NCBI RefSeq assembly: GCF_902686445.1
Contig: NC_062222.1
Span: 46,791,292 to 46,855,291, forward strand
DNA from: Sciurus carolinensis
Taxonomy: Eukaryota > Chordata > Mammalia > Rodentia > Sciuridae
DNA length: 64,000 bases
Direction of reading: 5' to 3'
Within the stretch, counting starts at the first letter, position 1, and each line of letters starts with the position of its first letter. The notes below the pieces were generated by a model. That model was not told the DNA's origin. It made no database searches and saw only the letters and a program-made list of their open reading frames with translations. The translations under genes were made by a program, and so were the position numbers. This document shows, piece by piece, positions 38,060 through 50,680 of the stretch.

Positions 38060-38625
38060 TTCTATTTTAGATCAAAGATCTTTATTATTAATTAAAGATG
38101 CAATTTCTGCTCAAGATGGTGGGGTAATTTCCCACATAAGAGCCTCCTCTGCTCCATGCTCTGAAACGACATTAATGTGTCTCCAAGTACCAAAAGTAAA
38201 AGAGAAACACAGTGGAAAGCAGAACTCAAGTGGAGGCTCAGCTGGGTGCTGGTTTCTACAGAAAAAAATGTTTCAGTGGAAAATCATGCGTTGCCTACAG
38301 CACAGCTTTCCAGGATTTCAAATCCTAGCCCTCTCCATTAGCTCAGGGCTGTTTTGCAACTATTCATGAACTATAGGTAACTGTTAAGTTACCTATACAG
38401 TCCGGGAGTGATGTAATTGACTTTCCTTCTGTGGAAATACCAGTTTTATCTCCACTTGCCAGTCACCTTAACATTCCTATCTTCAAAGGAATTTTTATTG
38501 ATTTGAGTTTTTCCTTTTAACCAGATATAACATCTGGTGGTTTCTTCATATCATAATAATAGAATAAATTCTTTAACCCTTGTTCATTTTTATATTAGTG
38601 TGTCATAATAAGAAATATATATTGT
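38060..38625. other. intron 1, unassigned
   Basis: Includes 'gctcaagatggtggggtaat' at about 38112, which resembles an L1 or LTR 5' end, but it is not long enough to name. Confidence 0.3.
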
Positions 38626-38632
38626 ATGCCTG

Positions 38633-38754
38633 AAATGGATTCCAAGTCCAAGGTCAGCCTGGACAACTTTGTGAGACCCTGTCTCAAAATAAAAAGGACT
38701 GGGGAGTTCAATGGTAGAGTGCTCCTAGTTCATTCTCAGTACCACAAATAAAAT
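38633..38754 (+). mobile_element. B1-ID composite SINE (truncated)
   Basis: 'aggtcagcctggacaacttt', 'cctgtctcaaaataaaaagg' and a shortened ID tail. Confidence 0.82.
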
Positions 38755-38759
38755 AAGTT

Positions 38760-40030
38760 TATCTTTGTCCTCAGTTCCTGGCAAAAAGTTTCTAAGATGC
38801 TTGTAACTTCCTGGGTGGTTGGAGCCTCTTGTGTTCCAACAAGGCAACTCTTAGTGGGATCCTATATAGCTTCAGGATGGGGGCTGGTTGCCAGAAAGAC
38901 CAAGCCTTGATTAGAAACCTTAAACTTTCCGTCCCACTCCCCCAACTTTTAAAAGGGAAAGGGGCTGGAAACTGAGTTAACACACCTATCATATCTTTGT
39001 GACAAAACCCACATAAAAGCCTCTTAGATGACAAGAGTGACAGAACTTCTGGGTTGAACACATCTATGTGCCAGGGAGTGACGTCCCTTGCCTCACAGCA
39101 CAGAGGCTCCAGGCTCGGGCCCTTCTGGTCCTCATCTTATGTCCTCTTCATTGGGTTGTTCATTTGTAATTCTTCATAATATCCTTTATGACAAACCAGG
39201 AAATGTACAAGAAGCATTTTCCTATGATCTCCTGTAGCAAACAACTGAACCTAAGAAGAGATGCATGGTTCACAGCTGATGGGTCTGAAGTGCAAGAGAC
39301 CCAGGACTTGGGATTGGCTTCTGAAGTGGGGGCAGCTTTGTGGCACTGAGTCTTCATCTGTGGGATCTGATGCCAATACCAGGTAGGCAGTGCAGGACTG
39401 AATTGCAGGATCCCCAGCCTGTGTCTGGAGAGTTGGGGAATTGGTTGTTGGTGTGACGGAAAACCCTACACATTTGGAGTCAGAAATGTTTTATAGGTAG
39501 AAATAGATCAACGTTATTCCTATGAGAATTGTGAAAATTATCTTTTAATATCACAGAACAGGAATAATAGAGTTTAACTCTTTGGGGGGTAGCAGGCACT
39601 ACAAGTGTCCATGATGAGACCAAGCTAAGCTTTCCAATGATTTATGGCTTGATCTGTGACATCTCTAGTCACATCACAACTACATCCCAGGGCAGGGAAC
39701 ACAGGCTGTCAATTTAAGAACTTTTTCTGTGCTCGGATCACAGGAGTCCAGGTGGAACAATGTAAAATTACTGGCCAGAAATGGACAAATAGAGAATGAA
39801 AGACAAACTTTTACTAAGAGTCTGCAATCCAGAATTCTAAAATATGAGAAGTTAAATGCTAAGAAAAAACAACAAATTTATTTTGAAGGCTAATTCACTT
39901 TAATTAAAACAAAAATAAGAGTTACCCCAAACTGGCTTTAACATAAATTATATTTAGGGCCTGCAAAAAGATAAAAGTGAGAATTGGTTTAAAAAATGAG
40001 TGATTCTGATCAACTAAGCAGAATTCCTGG
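38760..40030. other. intron 1, unassigned
   Basis: No repeat family or exon recognised. Confidence 0.4.
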
Positions 40031-40037
40031 AAATGCA

Positions 40038-40130
40038 AAATGTATAAGTAAAAACCCTTCATAAGGACTAGATTAATTCTAGGTGGGATTAAGTAAGCAG
40101 AAAATAAAACTAATATATCAAACAATATTT
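40038..40130. other. source copy of the 93-bp duplication
   Basis: Starts AAATGTATAAGT and ends AAACAATATTT. A copy with about 93% identity and the same orientation lies at 40989-41081. Confidence 0.85.
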
Positions 40131-40214
40131 CACCAGGAACAGAGAGCACAGAAGTTTGTGGTAGGAAGTTTGAGAATCCAAAAAGCACGAATTCTTATCT
40201 ATTTCTAAGGAGAA

Positions 40215-40305
40215 TATAAAACAGTACAAGCATTCTGGAAAAGGCTTGGCAGTTTTTCATAAATAAACATGCAATTAGATGTGACCTAGCTATTTACCAG
40301 AAAAG
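40215..40305 (+). repeat. old L1 fragment (ORF2 3' region)
   Basis: 'tctggaaaaggcttggcagt' and 'tgtgacctagctatttacca' are decayed L1 ORF2 3' text. Confidence 0.55.
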
Positions 40306-40605
40306 AAAATGGTCTTCTGCAATTGGTAAAAATGCTAATTCATGTCCTGCCTCTGAGCACATGCTTCCTGGGCACAGGCTGGGAAGCTGGCACAAAGGAG
40401 CACAGCAAATACACACTGAAGGAAGTAGTAACCTTCAAGTTGTCCTACCCCAGAATGCAATACTAAGGAAAATTACTCAAGGTCCGAGGAAACGAAGAAC
40501 TTTTAGATATGCAGGATCATAGCTTCTTTGCCACAGATCTTTGCTAAGAAACTTCTTGGATAGAAGGAAACTAAGCCCAGATGGAAGCAAAATATAAGAA
40601 AACAA

Positions 40606-40910
40606 GGTTATGGGCCAAAGTGTGTCCCCTCTCTAATTCATATGAACTCCTAAATCCTTAGTACCTGAGAATGTAACTGTATTTTAAAGAGTTTATTAAG
40701 CGAAGGGCAAGGGTATGGTCCCTAATGAAACACGACTTGGGTTCCCCACACATGTTTAATCAAAGAGGAAAGACCATGTATTGACACAAGTCACAGAGAG
40801 GCTCAAAGAAATCAATTCTGCTGACACCTAGTGTCCAGAACTGTGAGAAATTTGATTTCTCTCGTTAAGCCACCTGGTCTGTGGTACTTTGCTAAGGCAC
40901 ATAAAAAGTT
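40606..40910 (+). mobile_element. MLT1 LTR (MaLR)
   Basis: 'ggttatgggccaaagtgtgt', 'cagaactgtgagaaatttga' and 'taagccacctggtctgtggt' are MLT1 text. Confidence 0.8.
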
Positions 40911-40975
40911 GTAAAATATGTTAGTAAACTATTGATTGCAAGAAATTTTAAATAAACTTTTTATATTAAAATGAA

Positions 40976-41160
40976 GAGCTGGGATGTAAAATGTACAAGT
41001 AAAAAACCTGCATAAGGACTAGATAAATTCTAGGTGGGATTAAGTAAGCAGAAAATAAAACTGATATATCAAACATTATTTGGGATGTAGTTCAATTGTG
41101 GGATGCTTGCCTACCATAGGTTAGGGCCTGGGTTTGATCCCCAACATCACAATAAAAATG
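40976..41160 (+). mobile_element. ID SINE interrupted by a 93-bp templated insert
   Basis: 'gagctgggatgta' at 40976-40988 resumes as 'gggatgtagttcaattgtgg' at 41082, followed by the ID B-box region. GGGATGTA is present on both sides (40981-40988, 41082-41089). The inserted 93 bp is a copy of 40038-40130. Confidence 0.85.
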
Positions 41161-41930
41161 GAGAAGGGAATGAAACAAGATTTGGCATGTTATACCCAGT
41201 GGATTCTTAGAACATCTGAAGTCCTTGCCATGTTTAGGAGAAGGGCAAAGATAATGAAAAACTTGAGACTTTGAAAAAAAGTTATAATTGAGTATATGTG
41301 TATGTTAGTATAGTTAATAATATGGTATGTATATGGTTTCTAATGGGATAGAAAAATTAATAGAACAAATGTTTTCAAGGAAAGTAGAAAAAAAGAGGAG
41401 AAAAAATACATAGCAAAAATTATTTTTGAAAATAGAGAACACATGTATCCACAATCCCAACAACACCTTTTTATGCCAACTTTCTACAGATGGCTAGGCT
41501 CACAGAATCATATGGTCAAAGGAGAGCTGATCATTAATTTTGTAATTATCTACCCACCTCTTTAAAAACTTTTCATAAAATGATAGCTCGTTCATATCCT
41601 ATTCTATGCATGTAACAGCATTTAATACTTACCTGTTGGATATTTCCATTTACTATTTCTAACTTCACTATTTTCCTCATCAGAAAGGAATGCATGACCA
41701 TTTAAGAGCATTTGTGAAAAAGACAACAAAAGTGACCATGATACCATCTTCTAGAATTATTGTTAGCCCTGATGGATATCTTCCAGTTTATTTTCTATTG
41801 ACTTTATTGAATTTTTTACTATTACAACAAAATTAATTATAACATCTTTGCACATAAATGCTTATTTATATCTTTATCACATAATAGAATGATTAGGTTC
41901 TAGGACACTAATAATGTATCAAACTTTTTG
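41161..41930. other. intron 1, unassigned
   Basis: A/T-rich; no repeat recognised. Confidence 0.4.
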
Positions 41931-41932
41931 GA

Positions 41933-42137
41933 GGCCAGGCATGGTGGTACATGGCTATAATCCTAGCAGCTCAGGAGACAAAGGCAGGAGGATTACAAGT
42001 TCAAAGTCAGCCTCAGCAACTTAGCAAGACCCTGTCTCAAAAAAAGGTGTGTGTGGGGGGGGGTGTCACTGGGGATGTGGCTTAGTGGTTAAGTGCCTCT
42101 GGGTTCAATCCCTGGTACTGAAACAAACAAACAAAAA
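41933..42137 (+). mobile_element. B1-ID composite SINE
   Basis: 'gccaggcatggtggtacatg', 'ctgtctcaaaaaaaggtgtg' with a G-run, ID tail 'ctggggatgtggcttagtgg', (AAAC)n tail. Confidence 0.92.
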
Positions 42138-42502
42138 CCCACTTCTTTGCAGAATATTTTCTTTATTTTCATGTTGTTTTTCTCATCTAATGCCAGTTTA
42201 GTAATAGTCTGAGTTCAAACAAACAAACCTTCATAAAGTTTAAAGTCCAAAATCAAACAGTAACGCACATATCTGAGCATCTCTGGAGCAACAAGCCTCC
42301 CTCCTGGTGCCCCCTGCCCAGATAGGCCCACCAGCTGTCTTCACTGGACAATTAAAGATCCTCAACCAACACCTCCTGAACTGACTCACTCTATTTCCTC
42401 CATACACCTGATCCTCCCTTAGGTTTTTGCTTGATGAACTGAAACCACTGACTGCCACTGTTATAGTAGTCTCGAGTTGAGGATCTGATAGTTAAGATCA
42501 AC

Positions 42503-42537
42503 TTATCTATCTTCCTACCTTCCTACCTACCTACCTA
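42503..42537. repeat. (CTAC)n microsatellite
   Basis: Imperfect CTAC/CTTC repeats. Confidence 0.8.
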
Positions 42538-42625
42538 ACACAGAAAGACCTATCTATCTAGTGATACCTATCTAGTGAATGTCAAAGCCATTCTTCTTCA
42601 TGGCTAAGTAATATTCCATTGTGTA

Positions 42626-43797
42626 AATGGATCAAGGACCTTGAGATCAGACCAGAAACGCTGCATCTTATAGAAGAAAAAGTAGGTCCAAATCCTCAAC
42701 TTGTTGGCTTAGGATCAGACTTCCTTAACAGGACTCCTATAGCACAAGAAATAAAAGCAAGAATCAACAACTGGGTAGATTCAAACTAAATAGCTTTCTC
42801 TCAGCAAAGGAAATTATCAGCAATGCGAAGAGACAGCCTACAGAGTGGGAGAATATCTTTGCCAGTCATACTTCAGATACAGCGCTAATTTCCAGAATAT
42901 ATAAAGAACTCAAAAACTCTACATGAAGAATACAAATAACCCAATCAACAAATGGGCTAAGGATATGAACAGACACTTCACAGAAGATCTACAAGCAATC
43001 AACAGATATATGAAAAAATGTTCAACATCTCTAGTAATAAGAGAAATGCAAATCAAAACCACCCTAAGATTCCATCTAACCCCAATTAGAATGGCAATTA
43101 TCAAGAATACAAGCAACAACAGGTGTTGGCGAGGATGTGGGGAAAAAGGTACACTCATACATTGCTGGTGGGGCTGCAAATTAGTGCAGCCACTCTGGAA
43201 AGCAGTGTGGAGATTCCTTAGAAAACTTGGAATGGAACCACCATTTGACCCAGCTATCCCACTTCTCAGTTTATACCCAAAGGACTTAAAATCAGCATAC
43301 TACAGAGATACAGCCACATCAATGTTCATAGCTGCTCAGGTCACAATAGCCAGATTGTGGAACCAACCTAGATGTCCTTCAATTGATGAATGGATAAAGA
43401 AACTGTGGCATATATATACAATGGAATATTACTCAGCTATAAAAAATAATAAAATTATGGCATTTGCAGGCAAATGGATGAAATTGGAGAATATCATACT
43501 AAGTGAGATAAGACAATCTCAAAAAAACCAAATGACGAATGATCTCACTGATAAGCGGATGATGACACATAATGGGGGGTGGGAGGGGGGCAAGAATGGA
43601 GGAAGGAAGGACTGTATAGAGGGAAAAGAGGGAAAAGAGGGGTGGGAGGGGTGGGGGGGAAGGAAACAATAACAGAATGAACCAAACATCATTACCCTAT
43701 GTAAATGTATGATTACACAAATAGTATGCTGTTACTCCATGTACAAACAGAAACAACATGTATCCCATTTGTTTACAATAAAAATAAATTTAAAAAA
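42626..43797 (+). mobile_element. L1-D: 5'-truncated L1
   Basis: ORF2 C-terminal third; one frame stays open from 42923 to 43672 (encoding [36 protein letters not shown] and more). The 3'UTR is G-rich but has no TTAGGG block. It ends TTTACAATAAAAATAAATTT plus A. About 30 bp just upstream (42592-42625) is a small reversed L1-like piece. L1-E begins directly after its tail. Confidence 0.92.
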
Positions 43798-43799
43798 AA

Positions 43800-45723
43800 T
43801 TCCAGTTTCTTGCAAGATGGCGGACTAGAGGGCGGCTGCATTTCATGTTGCTCTAGGACTCAAGATTCAAAAGAGGAGATAGTGACTTGGGACCAACTCA
43901 AAGCCGCCGGGTGAGTTTCTCCCATAGGGGAGGTGTCCCGGATGGGGCAGTAGCCCTGGAACGCAGAGAACTTTGTGAAGTAGAGTGACTGGGCGAGATG
44001 CCCCTCCCCTGCCGGAGCGGTAAAAACGGACAGCGAAGCCGAGCGAAAAATGGCGGATTGAAGTTTCCAGGACTGCGGGCAGCTTCTCTAACCTAAGGAG
44101 ACTCGTCTGCGAAGGGTGAGGCTCCCAAGCCCAGGAGGGAGGTCCGGGCCCCTGGGAACGTTGCCTGAGAAGGCTGCCCTGCCCAGGCGGCAAGACACAC
44201 CTCCCCCCGCAGTGAACTCGGAAAGCGGGGAACTTTGCAAAGGAGGTTGCGCGACACACCGTTTGGTTTTGGAGCGATCTGCCAGAGCTCCAGCGGCTGC
44301 CAGAGAAAGAGTGGGGCGGCGAGTTGTTTGGATCCAGCAACCGCCTGAGCAACGGGAAGGGGGCTGTCCAGAGGAGGTGGAGGTACGCAGTGAGTGGCTT
44401 GGTCTCCAAGCGCCCACACAGAGCACTGGGTGGCTGCCTGGAGGAAGAGACGAGCGACGGGTCACTGGGGCTTGGAGCATATGTACGAGGCTCCAAGTGA
44501 CTGGTCAGAGGGCGGGTCGCACAGCCAGGCGATTAGGTGCATAGCACGGTCCGGTCCAGGGACCTAGGCACTTTTTCTTGAATGAACTACACAGAGACAA
44601 GCTGAGGGGCGAAGTGAAGGTTCTAGGACTGCGGGCAGCTTCTCTAAGAAGGGACAACCTAAGGAGACTTGTCTATGAAGGGTGAGGCTCCCAGGCCCAG
44701 GAGGTAGGTCTGGGCCCCTGGGAAGGCTGCCCTGCCCAGGCAGCAAGACACACCTCCCCCCACTGAAACAGTGAACTCGGAAAGTGGGGAACCTTGCAGA
44801 GGAGGCCGAGCAGCACACCGCTTGGTTTTCTGGTTTTTTGGAGCAATCTGCCAGGGCTCCGGGGGCTGCCAGAGAAAGAGTTGGGTGGCGAGCTATTTAG
44901 ATTCAGCAACCGCCTGAACAACGGGGAGGGGGCTGTCCTGAGGAGGTGGAGGTGCGCAGTGAGTGGCTTGGTCTCCAAGCGCCCACACAGAACACCGGGT
45001 GGCTGCCTGGAGGAAGAGACGAGCGACGGGTCACTGGGGCTTGGAGCATAATGTACGAGGCTCCAAGTGACTGCTCAGAGGAGGGGTCGCATAGCCAGGC
45101 CGATTAGGTGCAAAGCACGGTCCGAGTTGGGGATCTAAGCACCTTTTCTTGAAAGAGCTACACAGAGACTAGCTGAGGGGTGGAGCGAAGGTTCCAGGAC
45201 TGCGGGCAGCTTCTCTGAGGAGGGGCCACCTAAGGAGACTCGTCTGCAAAGGGCAGGGCCCCCAAGCCCAGGAGGTAGGTCCAGGCCCCTGGAAACATTG
45301 CCTGGGAAGGCTGCCCTGCCGAGGTGGTAGTTGTGGACTGAGGGGAACCTCTAGGAGGGGAACGGACTAGCGAGACCTCCCCACCGGGTGGGTGTTCCCC
45401 GCCGAGTGAGGTTTTCCCACAAAGACGGTAAAACCAGAGACACAGGCACAAACAGGCCTTGCCTCAGCCCGCAACCTAGTTCCCCTTTGGATGACCATTG
45501 GTCAACAAGTGGAGGCACCTCTACCCACTAGCAGGGAATATACCCCACCTGAGAGTCACCACCCCTAGAGAGGCAGCTTCCTTGTGGAGCACCGCATTAT
45601 CAACTTCCTCCAAGACTTCAAGCTACTGAAGGATAAGAGGGGATATACTAGCAATCTTCAGGCACATTAGAAGTCAATAGAGGAAATCTGCAATATCTTA
45701 AGGACCCACTGATTCCTGAACAA
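43800..45723 (+). promoter_or_regulatory. L1-E 5'UTR (internal promoter region)
   Basis: Starts at GCAAGATGGCGGACTAGAGG, which includes the YY1-type CAAGATGGCGG seen at L1 5' ends. GC-rich. Contains tandem copies of a ~556-571-bp unit: GACTGCGGGCAGCTTCTCT recurs at 44071, 44627 and 45198, the third copy partial. This is like the monomer promoters of rodent L1. Confidence 0.85.
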
Positions 45724-46770
45724 TATGAGAAAACAAGGGAAGAAAATGCCCCAAGCAAGTCTAGATGTTTACATCAATAAAATCCAGCGACAGCATGGCA
45801 GAAGAAATGACAGAAAGGGAGTTCAGAATGTACATAATTAAAATGATCAGGGAAGCAAACGATGAGATGAAAGAGCAAATGCAGGCATTGAATGATGAGA
45901 TGAAAGAGCAAATGCAGGCAATGAATGATCGCACCAATTGACAGTTAAAAGAGCAAATACAGGAAGCAAAAGACCATTTCAATAAAGAGTTAGAGATATT
46001 GAAAAAAAAACAAACAGAAATCCTTGAAATGAAGGAAACAATAAACCAAATTAAGAACTCCATAGAAAGCATAACGAATAGGATACAACACCTGGAAGAC
46101 AGAACCTCAGATATTGAAGACAAAATATTTAACCTTGAAAACAAAGTTGAACACATGGAGAAGATGGTAAGAAATCATGAACAGAATTTCCAAGAACTAT
46201 GGGATATCATGAAAAGGTCAAATTTAAGAATTATTGGGATTGAGGAAGGCTTAGAGAAACAAACCAAAGGAATGAACAATCTATTCAATGAGATAATTTC
46301 AGAAAATTTCCCAAATCTGAAGAATGAAATGAAAAATCAAGTTCAAGAGGCTTACAGGACTACAAATACACAAAATTACAACAGACCCACACCAAGGCAC
46401 ATTATAATGAAAATACCTAACATACAAAATAAAGACAGAATCTAAAGGCTGTGAGATCAAAGAACCAAATTACATTCAGAGGGAAACCATACAGATATCA
46501 GCAGATTTTTCAATCGAGACATTAAAAGCTAGAAGGGCCTGGAATAACATTTACCAAGACCTGAAAGAAAATGGATGCCAACCAAGAATCTTATACCCAG
46601 CAAAACATACCTTCAAATTTGATGATGAAATAAAATCCTTCCATGATAAACAAAAGCTAACAGAATTTACAAAAAGAAAGTCAGCATTACAAAACATTCT
46701 CAGCAAAATATTCCATGAGGAAGAGATAAAAAACAAAGAAGCAAATCAGCAAAGGGAGGAATTATCTTAA
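45724..46770 (+). pseudogene. L1-E ORF1 (broken)
   Basis: ORF1p is the RNA-binding trimer protein of L1. ATG at 45724 (MRKQGKKMPQ). An extra T near 45770 shifts the frame, and a TGA follows near 45940. The long coiled coil (NDEMKEQMQ repeats) and RRM (RIIGIEEGLEKQTKGM) are readable at 45999-46445. A further break near 46443 precedes the C-terminal domain, which ends with TAA at 46768-46770. Confidence 0.9.
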
Positions 46771-46838
46771 AGGAACTGTCAAATAAAGGAGGAAACAAGT
46801 TGTGTCAAAAAAATAAATAAATAAATAAAATTTAAAAC

Positions 46839-49800
46839 ATGAACCAAATGACTGGGAATACAAATCATATCTCAATAATAACCCTGAATGTTAATGGCCT
46901 GAATTCATCAATCAAAAGACACAGACTGGCAGATTGGATTAAAAAGAAAAATCCAACAATATGTTGCCTGCAAGAGACTCATCTCATAGAAAGAGATACC
47001 CATAGACTAAAGGTGAAAGGGTGGGGAAAAACATACCATGCACATGGACTCAGCAAAAAAGCTGAAGTATCCATCCTCATTTCAGATAATGTGGACTTCA
47101 AGCCAAAGTTACTCAGAAGGGATAAAGAAGGACATTTCATACTGCTTAAGGGAACCATAAATCAGCAAGAAATAACAATCATAAACATGTATGTCCCAAA
47201 TACTGGCTCATCCATGTATGTCAAAAAAATCCTTTTCAATTTTAGAAACCAAATAGACCATAACACAATAATACTAGGGGATTTTAACACGCCTCTCTCA
47301 CCACTGGACAGATCTTCCAAACCAAAATTGAACAAAGAAACCATAGATCTCAATAACACAATCAATAATTTAGACTTAACAGACATTTATAGAATATACC
47401 ATCCAACCAAGAGTGAATACACTTTCTTCTCAGCAGCACATGGATCCTTCTCTAAAATAGACCATATTTTATGCCACAAAGCTAATGTTAGCAAATACAA
47501 GAAGATAGAGACACTACCTTGTATTCTATCACATCATAATGAATTGAAGTTAGAAATAAATGAAAGAGTAAAAAACAGAAACTACTCCAACACCTGGAGA
47601 TTAAACAATATGCTATTATATGATGAATGGATAACAGAAGATATTAGGAAGGAAATTAAAAAATTCTTAGAGGTAAATGAGAACAAAGAAACATCATATC
47701 AAAATCTCTGGGACACTATGAAAGCAGTACTTAGAGAAAGATTTATTTCATGGAGCACATTTAATAAAAGAAGTAAAACTCAAAAAATAAATGACCTAAC
47801 ACTACAGCTCAAATCCCTAGAAAAAGAAGAACAGACCAACACCAAAAGTAGTAAAAGACAGGAAATAGTTAAACTCAGAGCTGAAATCAATGAAATTGAA
47901 ACAAAAGAAACAATACAAAAAATTGACAAAATAAATAGTTGGTTCTTCGAAAAAATAAACAAAATTGATAAACCTTTAGCCACCCTAACAAAGAGAAGAC
48001 GAGAGAAAACCCAAAACACTAAAATTCAGAATGAACAAGGAAATATCACAACAGACACGATTGAAATACAAAACATAATTAGAAGCTATTTTGAAAATCT
48101 ATACTTCAACAAAATAGAACATTTCGAAGACATCAACAGGTTTCTAGAGACATATGAATTGCCTAAACTGAACGAGGAGGACATACACAATTTAAATAGA
48201 CCAATTTCAAGTAATGAAATAGAAGAGGTCATCAATAGCCTACCAACAAAGAAAAGTCCAGGACCTGATGGGTTCTCAGCCGAGTTCTACAAAACCTTTA
48301 AAGAAGAGCTCATTCCAATACTTCTCAAAGTATTCCATGAAATAGAAGAGGAGGGAACCCTCCCAAACTCATTCTATGAAGCCTATTACCCTGATACCTA
48401 AACCACAGAGAGACACATCGAAGAAAGAAAATTTCAGACCAATATCCTTAATGAACATCGACGCAAAAATTCTCAACAAAATTTTAGCAAATCGCATACA
48501 AAAACATATTAAAAAGATAGTGCACCATGATCAAGTGGGTTTCATCCCAGGGATGCAAGGTTGGTTCAACATCAGGAAATCAATAAATGTAATTCACCAT
48601 ATCAATAGACTTAAAGTCAAGAATCACATGATTATTTCAATAGATGCAGAAAAAGCATTTGATAAAATACAGCACCCCTTCATGCTCAAAACACTAGAAA
48701 AAATAGGGATAGTGGGAACATTCCTTAACATTGTAAAGGCCATCTATGCTAAGCCCATGGCTAATATCATTCTAAATGGTGAAAAACTGAAAGCATTCCC
48801 CCTAAAAACTGGAACAAGGCAGGGATGCCCTCTTTCACCACTTCTATTCAATATCATCCTTGAAACTCTAGTCAGAGCAATGAGACAAACCAAAGAAATT
48901 AAAGGGATACGAATAGGAAAAGAAGAACTCAAACTATCCCTATTTGCTGATGATATGATTATATACTTAGGAACCAGGAAATTCCACCAGAAAACTTTTA
49001 GAACTTATAAGTGAATTCAGTAAAGTAGTGGGATATAAGATCAATGCACATAAATCTAATGCATTTTTATACAAAAGTGATGAATCTTCAGAAAGAGAAA
49101 TTAGGAAAACTACCTCATTCACAACACATTGGAAAAAAAAATATTTGGGAATCAATCTCACAAAAGAGGTGAAAGACCTCTACAATGAGAACTACAGAAC
49201 AACTACAGAACACTAAAGAAAGAAATGAAAGAAAACCTTAGAAGATGGAAAGATCTCCCATGTTCTTGGATAGGAAGAATTAATATTGTCAAAATGGCCA
49301 TACTACCAAAAGTGCTATACAGATTCAATGCAATTCCAATTAAAATCCCAATGATGTACCTTACAGAAATAGAGCAAGAAATTATGAAATTCATCTGGAA
49401 GAATAAAAAAACTCAGAATAGCTAAAGCAATCCTTGGTAGAAAGAGTGAAGCAGGGGGTATCGCAATACCAGATCTTCAACTCTACTACAAAGCAATAGT
49501 AACAAAAACGGCATGGTATTGGTACCAAAATAGAAAGGTGGATCAATGGTACAGAATAGAGGACACGGACACAAACCCAAATAAATACAATTTTCTCATA
49601 CTAGACAAAGGGTCCAAAAATATGCAATGGAGAAAAGATAGCCTCTTCAACAAATGGTGCTGGGAAAACTGGAAAACCATATGTAACAGAATGAAATTAA
49701 ACCCATATCTTTCACCATGCACGAAACTAAACTCAAAATGGATTAAGGACCTCGGAATCAGACCAGAGACCCTGCATCTTATAGAAGAAAAAGTAGGTCC

Positions 49801-50680
49801 AGAGCTTCAACATGTCAGCTTAGGACCAGAGTTCCTCAACAGGACTCCGATAGCACAAGAAATAAAAGCAAGAATCAACAACTGGGATAGATTCAAACTA
49901 AAAAGCTTTCTCCCAGCAAAGGAAACTATCAGCAATGTGAAGAAAGAGCCTACAGAGTGGGAGAATATCTTTGCCAATCATACTTCAGATAGAGCACTAA
50001 TCTCCAGAATCTATAAAGAACTCAAAAAACTCTACACCAAGAATGCAAATAATCCAATCAACAAATGGTCTAAGGAAATGAACAGACACTTCACAGAAGA
50101 AGACCTACAAACAATCAACAAACATATGAAAAAATGTTCAACATCTCTAGTAATAAGAGAAATGCAAATCAAAACCACCCTAAGATTCCATCTCATCCCA
50201 ATTAGAATGGCGATTATCAAGAATACAAATAACAATAGGTGTTGGCGAGAATGTGGGGAGAAAGGTACACTCATACATTGCTGGTGGGTTGCAAATTAGT
50301 GCAGCCACTCTGGAAAGCAGAGTGGAGATTCCTTAGAAAACTTGGAATGGAACCACCATTTGACCCAGCTATCCCACTCCTTGGCCTATACCCAAAGGAC
50401 TTAAAATCAGCATACTACAGAGATACAGCCACATCAATGTTCATAGCTGCTCAGGTCACAATAGCCAGATTGTGAAACCAACCTAGATGTCCTTCAATTG
50501 ATGAATGGATAAAGAAACTGTGGTATATATATACAATGGAATATTACTCAGCCATAAAGAATGATAAAACTATGGCATTTGCAGGCAAATGGATGAAATT
50601 GGAGAATATCATGCTAAGTGAGATAAGTCAATCTCAGAAAACCAAAGGACGAATGATATTGCTAATAAGTGGATTATGAC
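46839..50680 (+). pseudogene. L1-E ORF2 (broken endonuclease / reverse transcriptase)
   Basis: ORF2 starts [20 protein letters not shown] and is open to 48401. The endonuclease domain shows LQETH and GDFNTPLS, but the usual Ser-Asp-His reads SHH ([11 protein letters not shown]). A frameshift near 48380 moves to a second frame (48376-49014) with reverse transcriptase blocks [24 protein letters not shown] and FADD. More frameshifts lie near 48968, 49410 and 50287, and a TGG-to-TGA stop near 50474 ends the Cys-rich region. It cannot make a full protein. Confidence 0.93.

Noticed and set aside
42923..43672. A 249-codon gene
   Set aside because: It is the C-terminal part of L1 ORF2 in a truncated copy (L1-D).
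43867..44544. Overlapping long open frames on both strands in the L1-E 5'UTR (up to 209 codons)
   Set aside because: GC-rich tandem promoter sequence with few stop codons in any frame; repeated units explain it.
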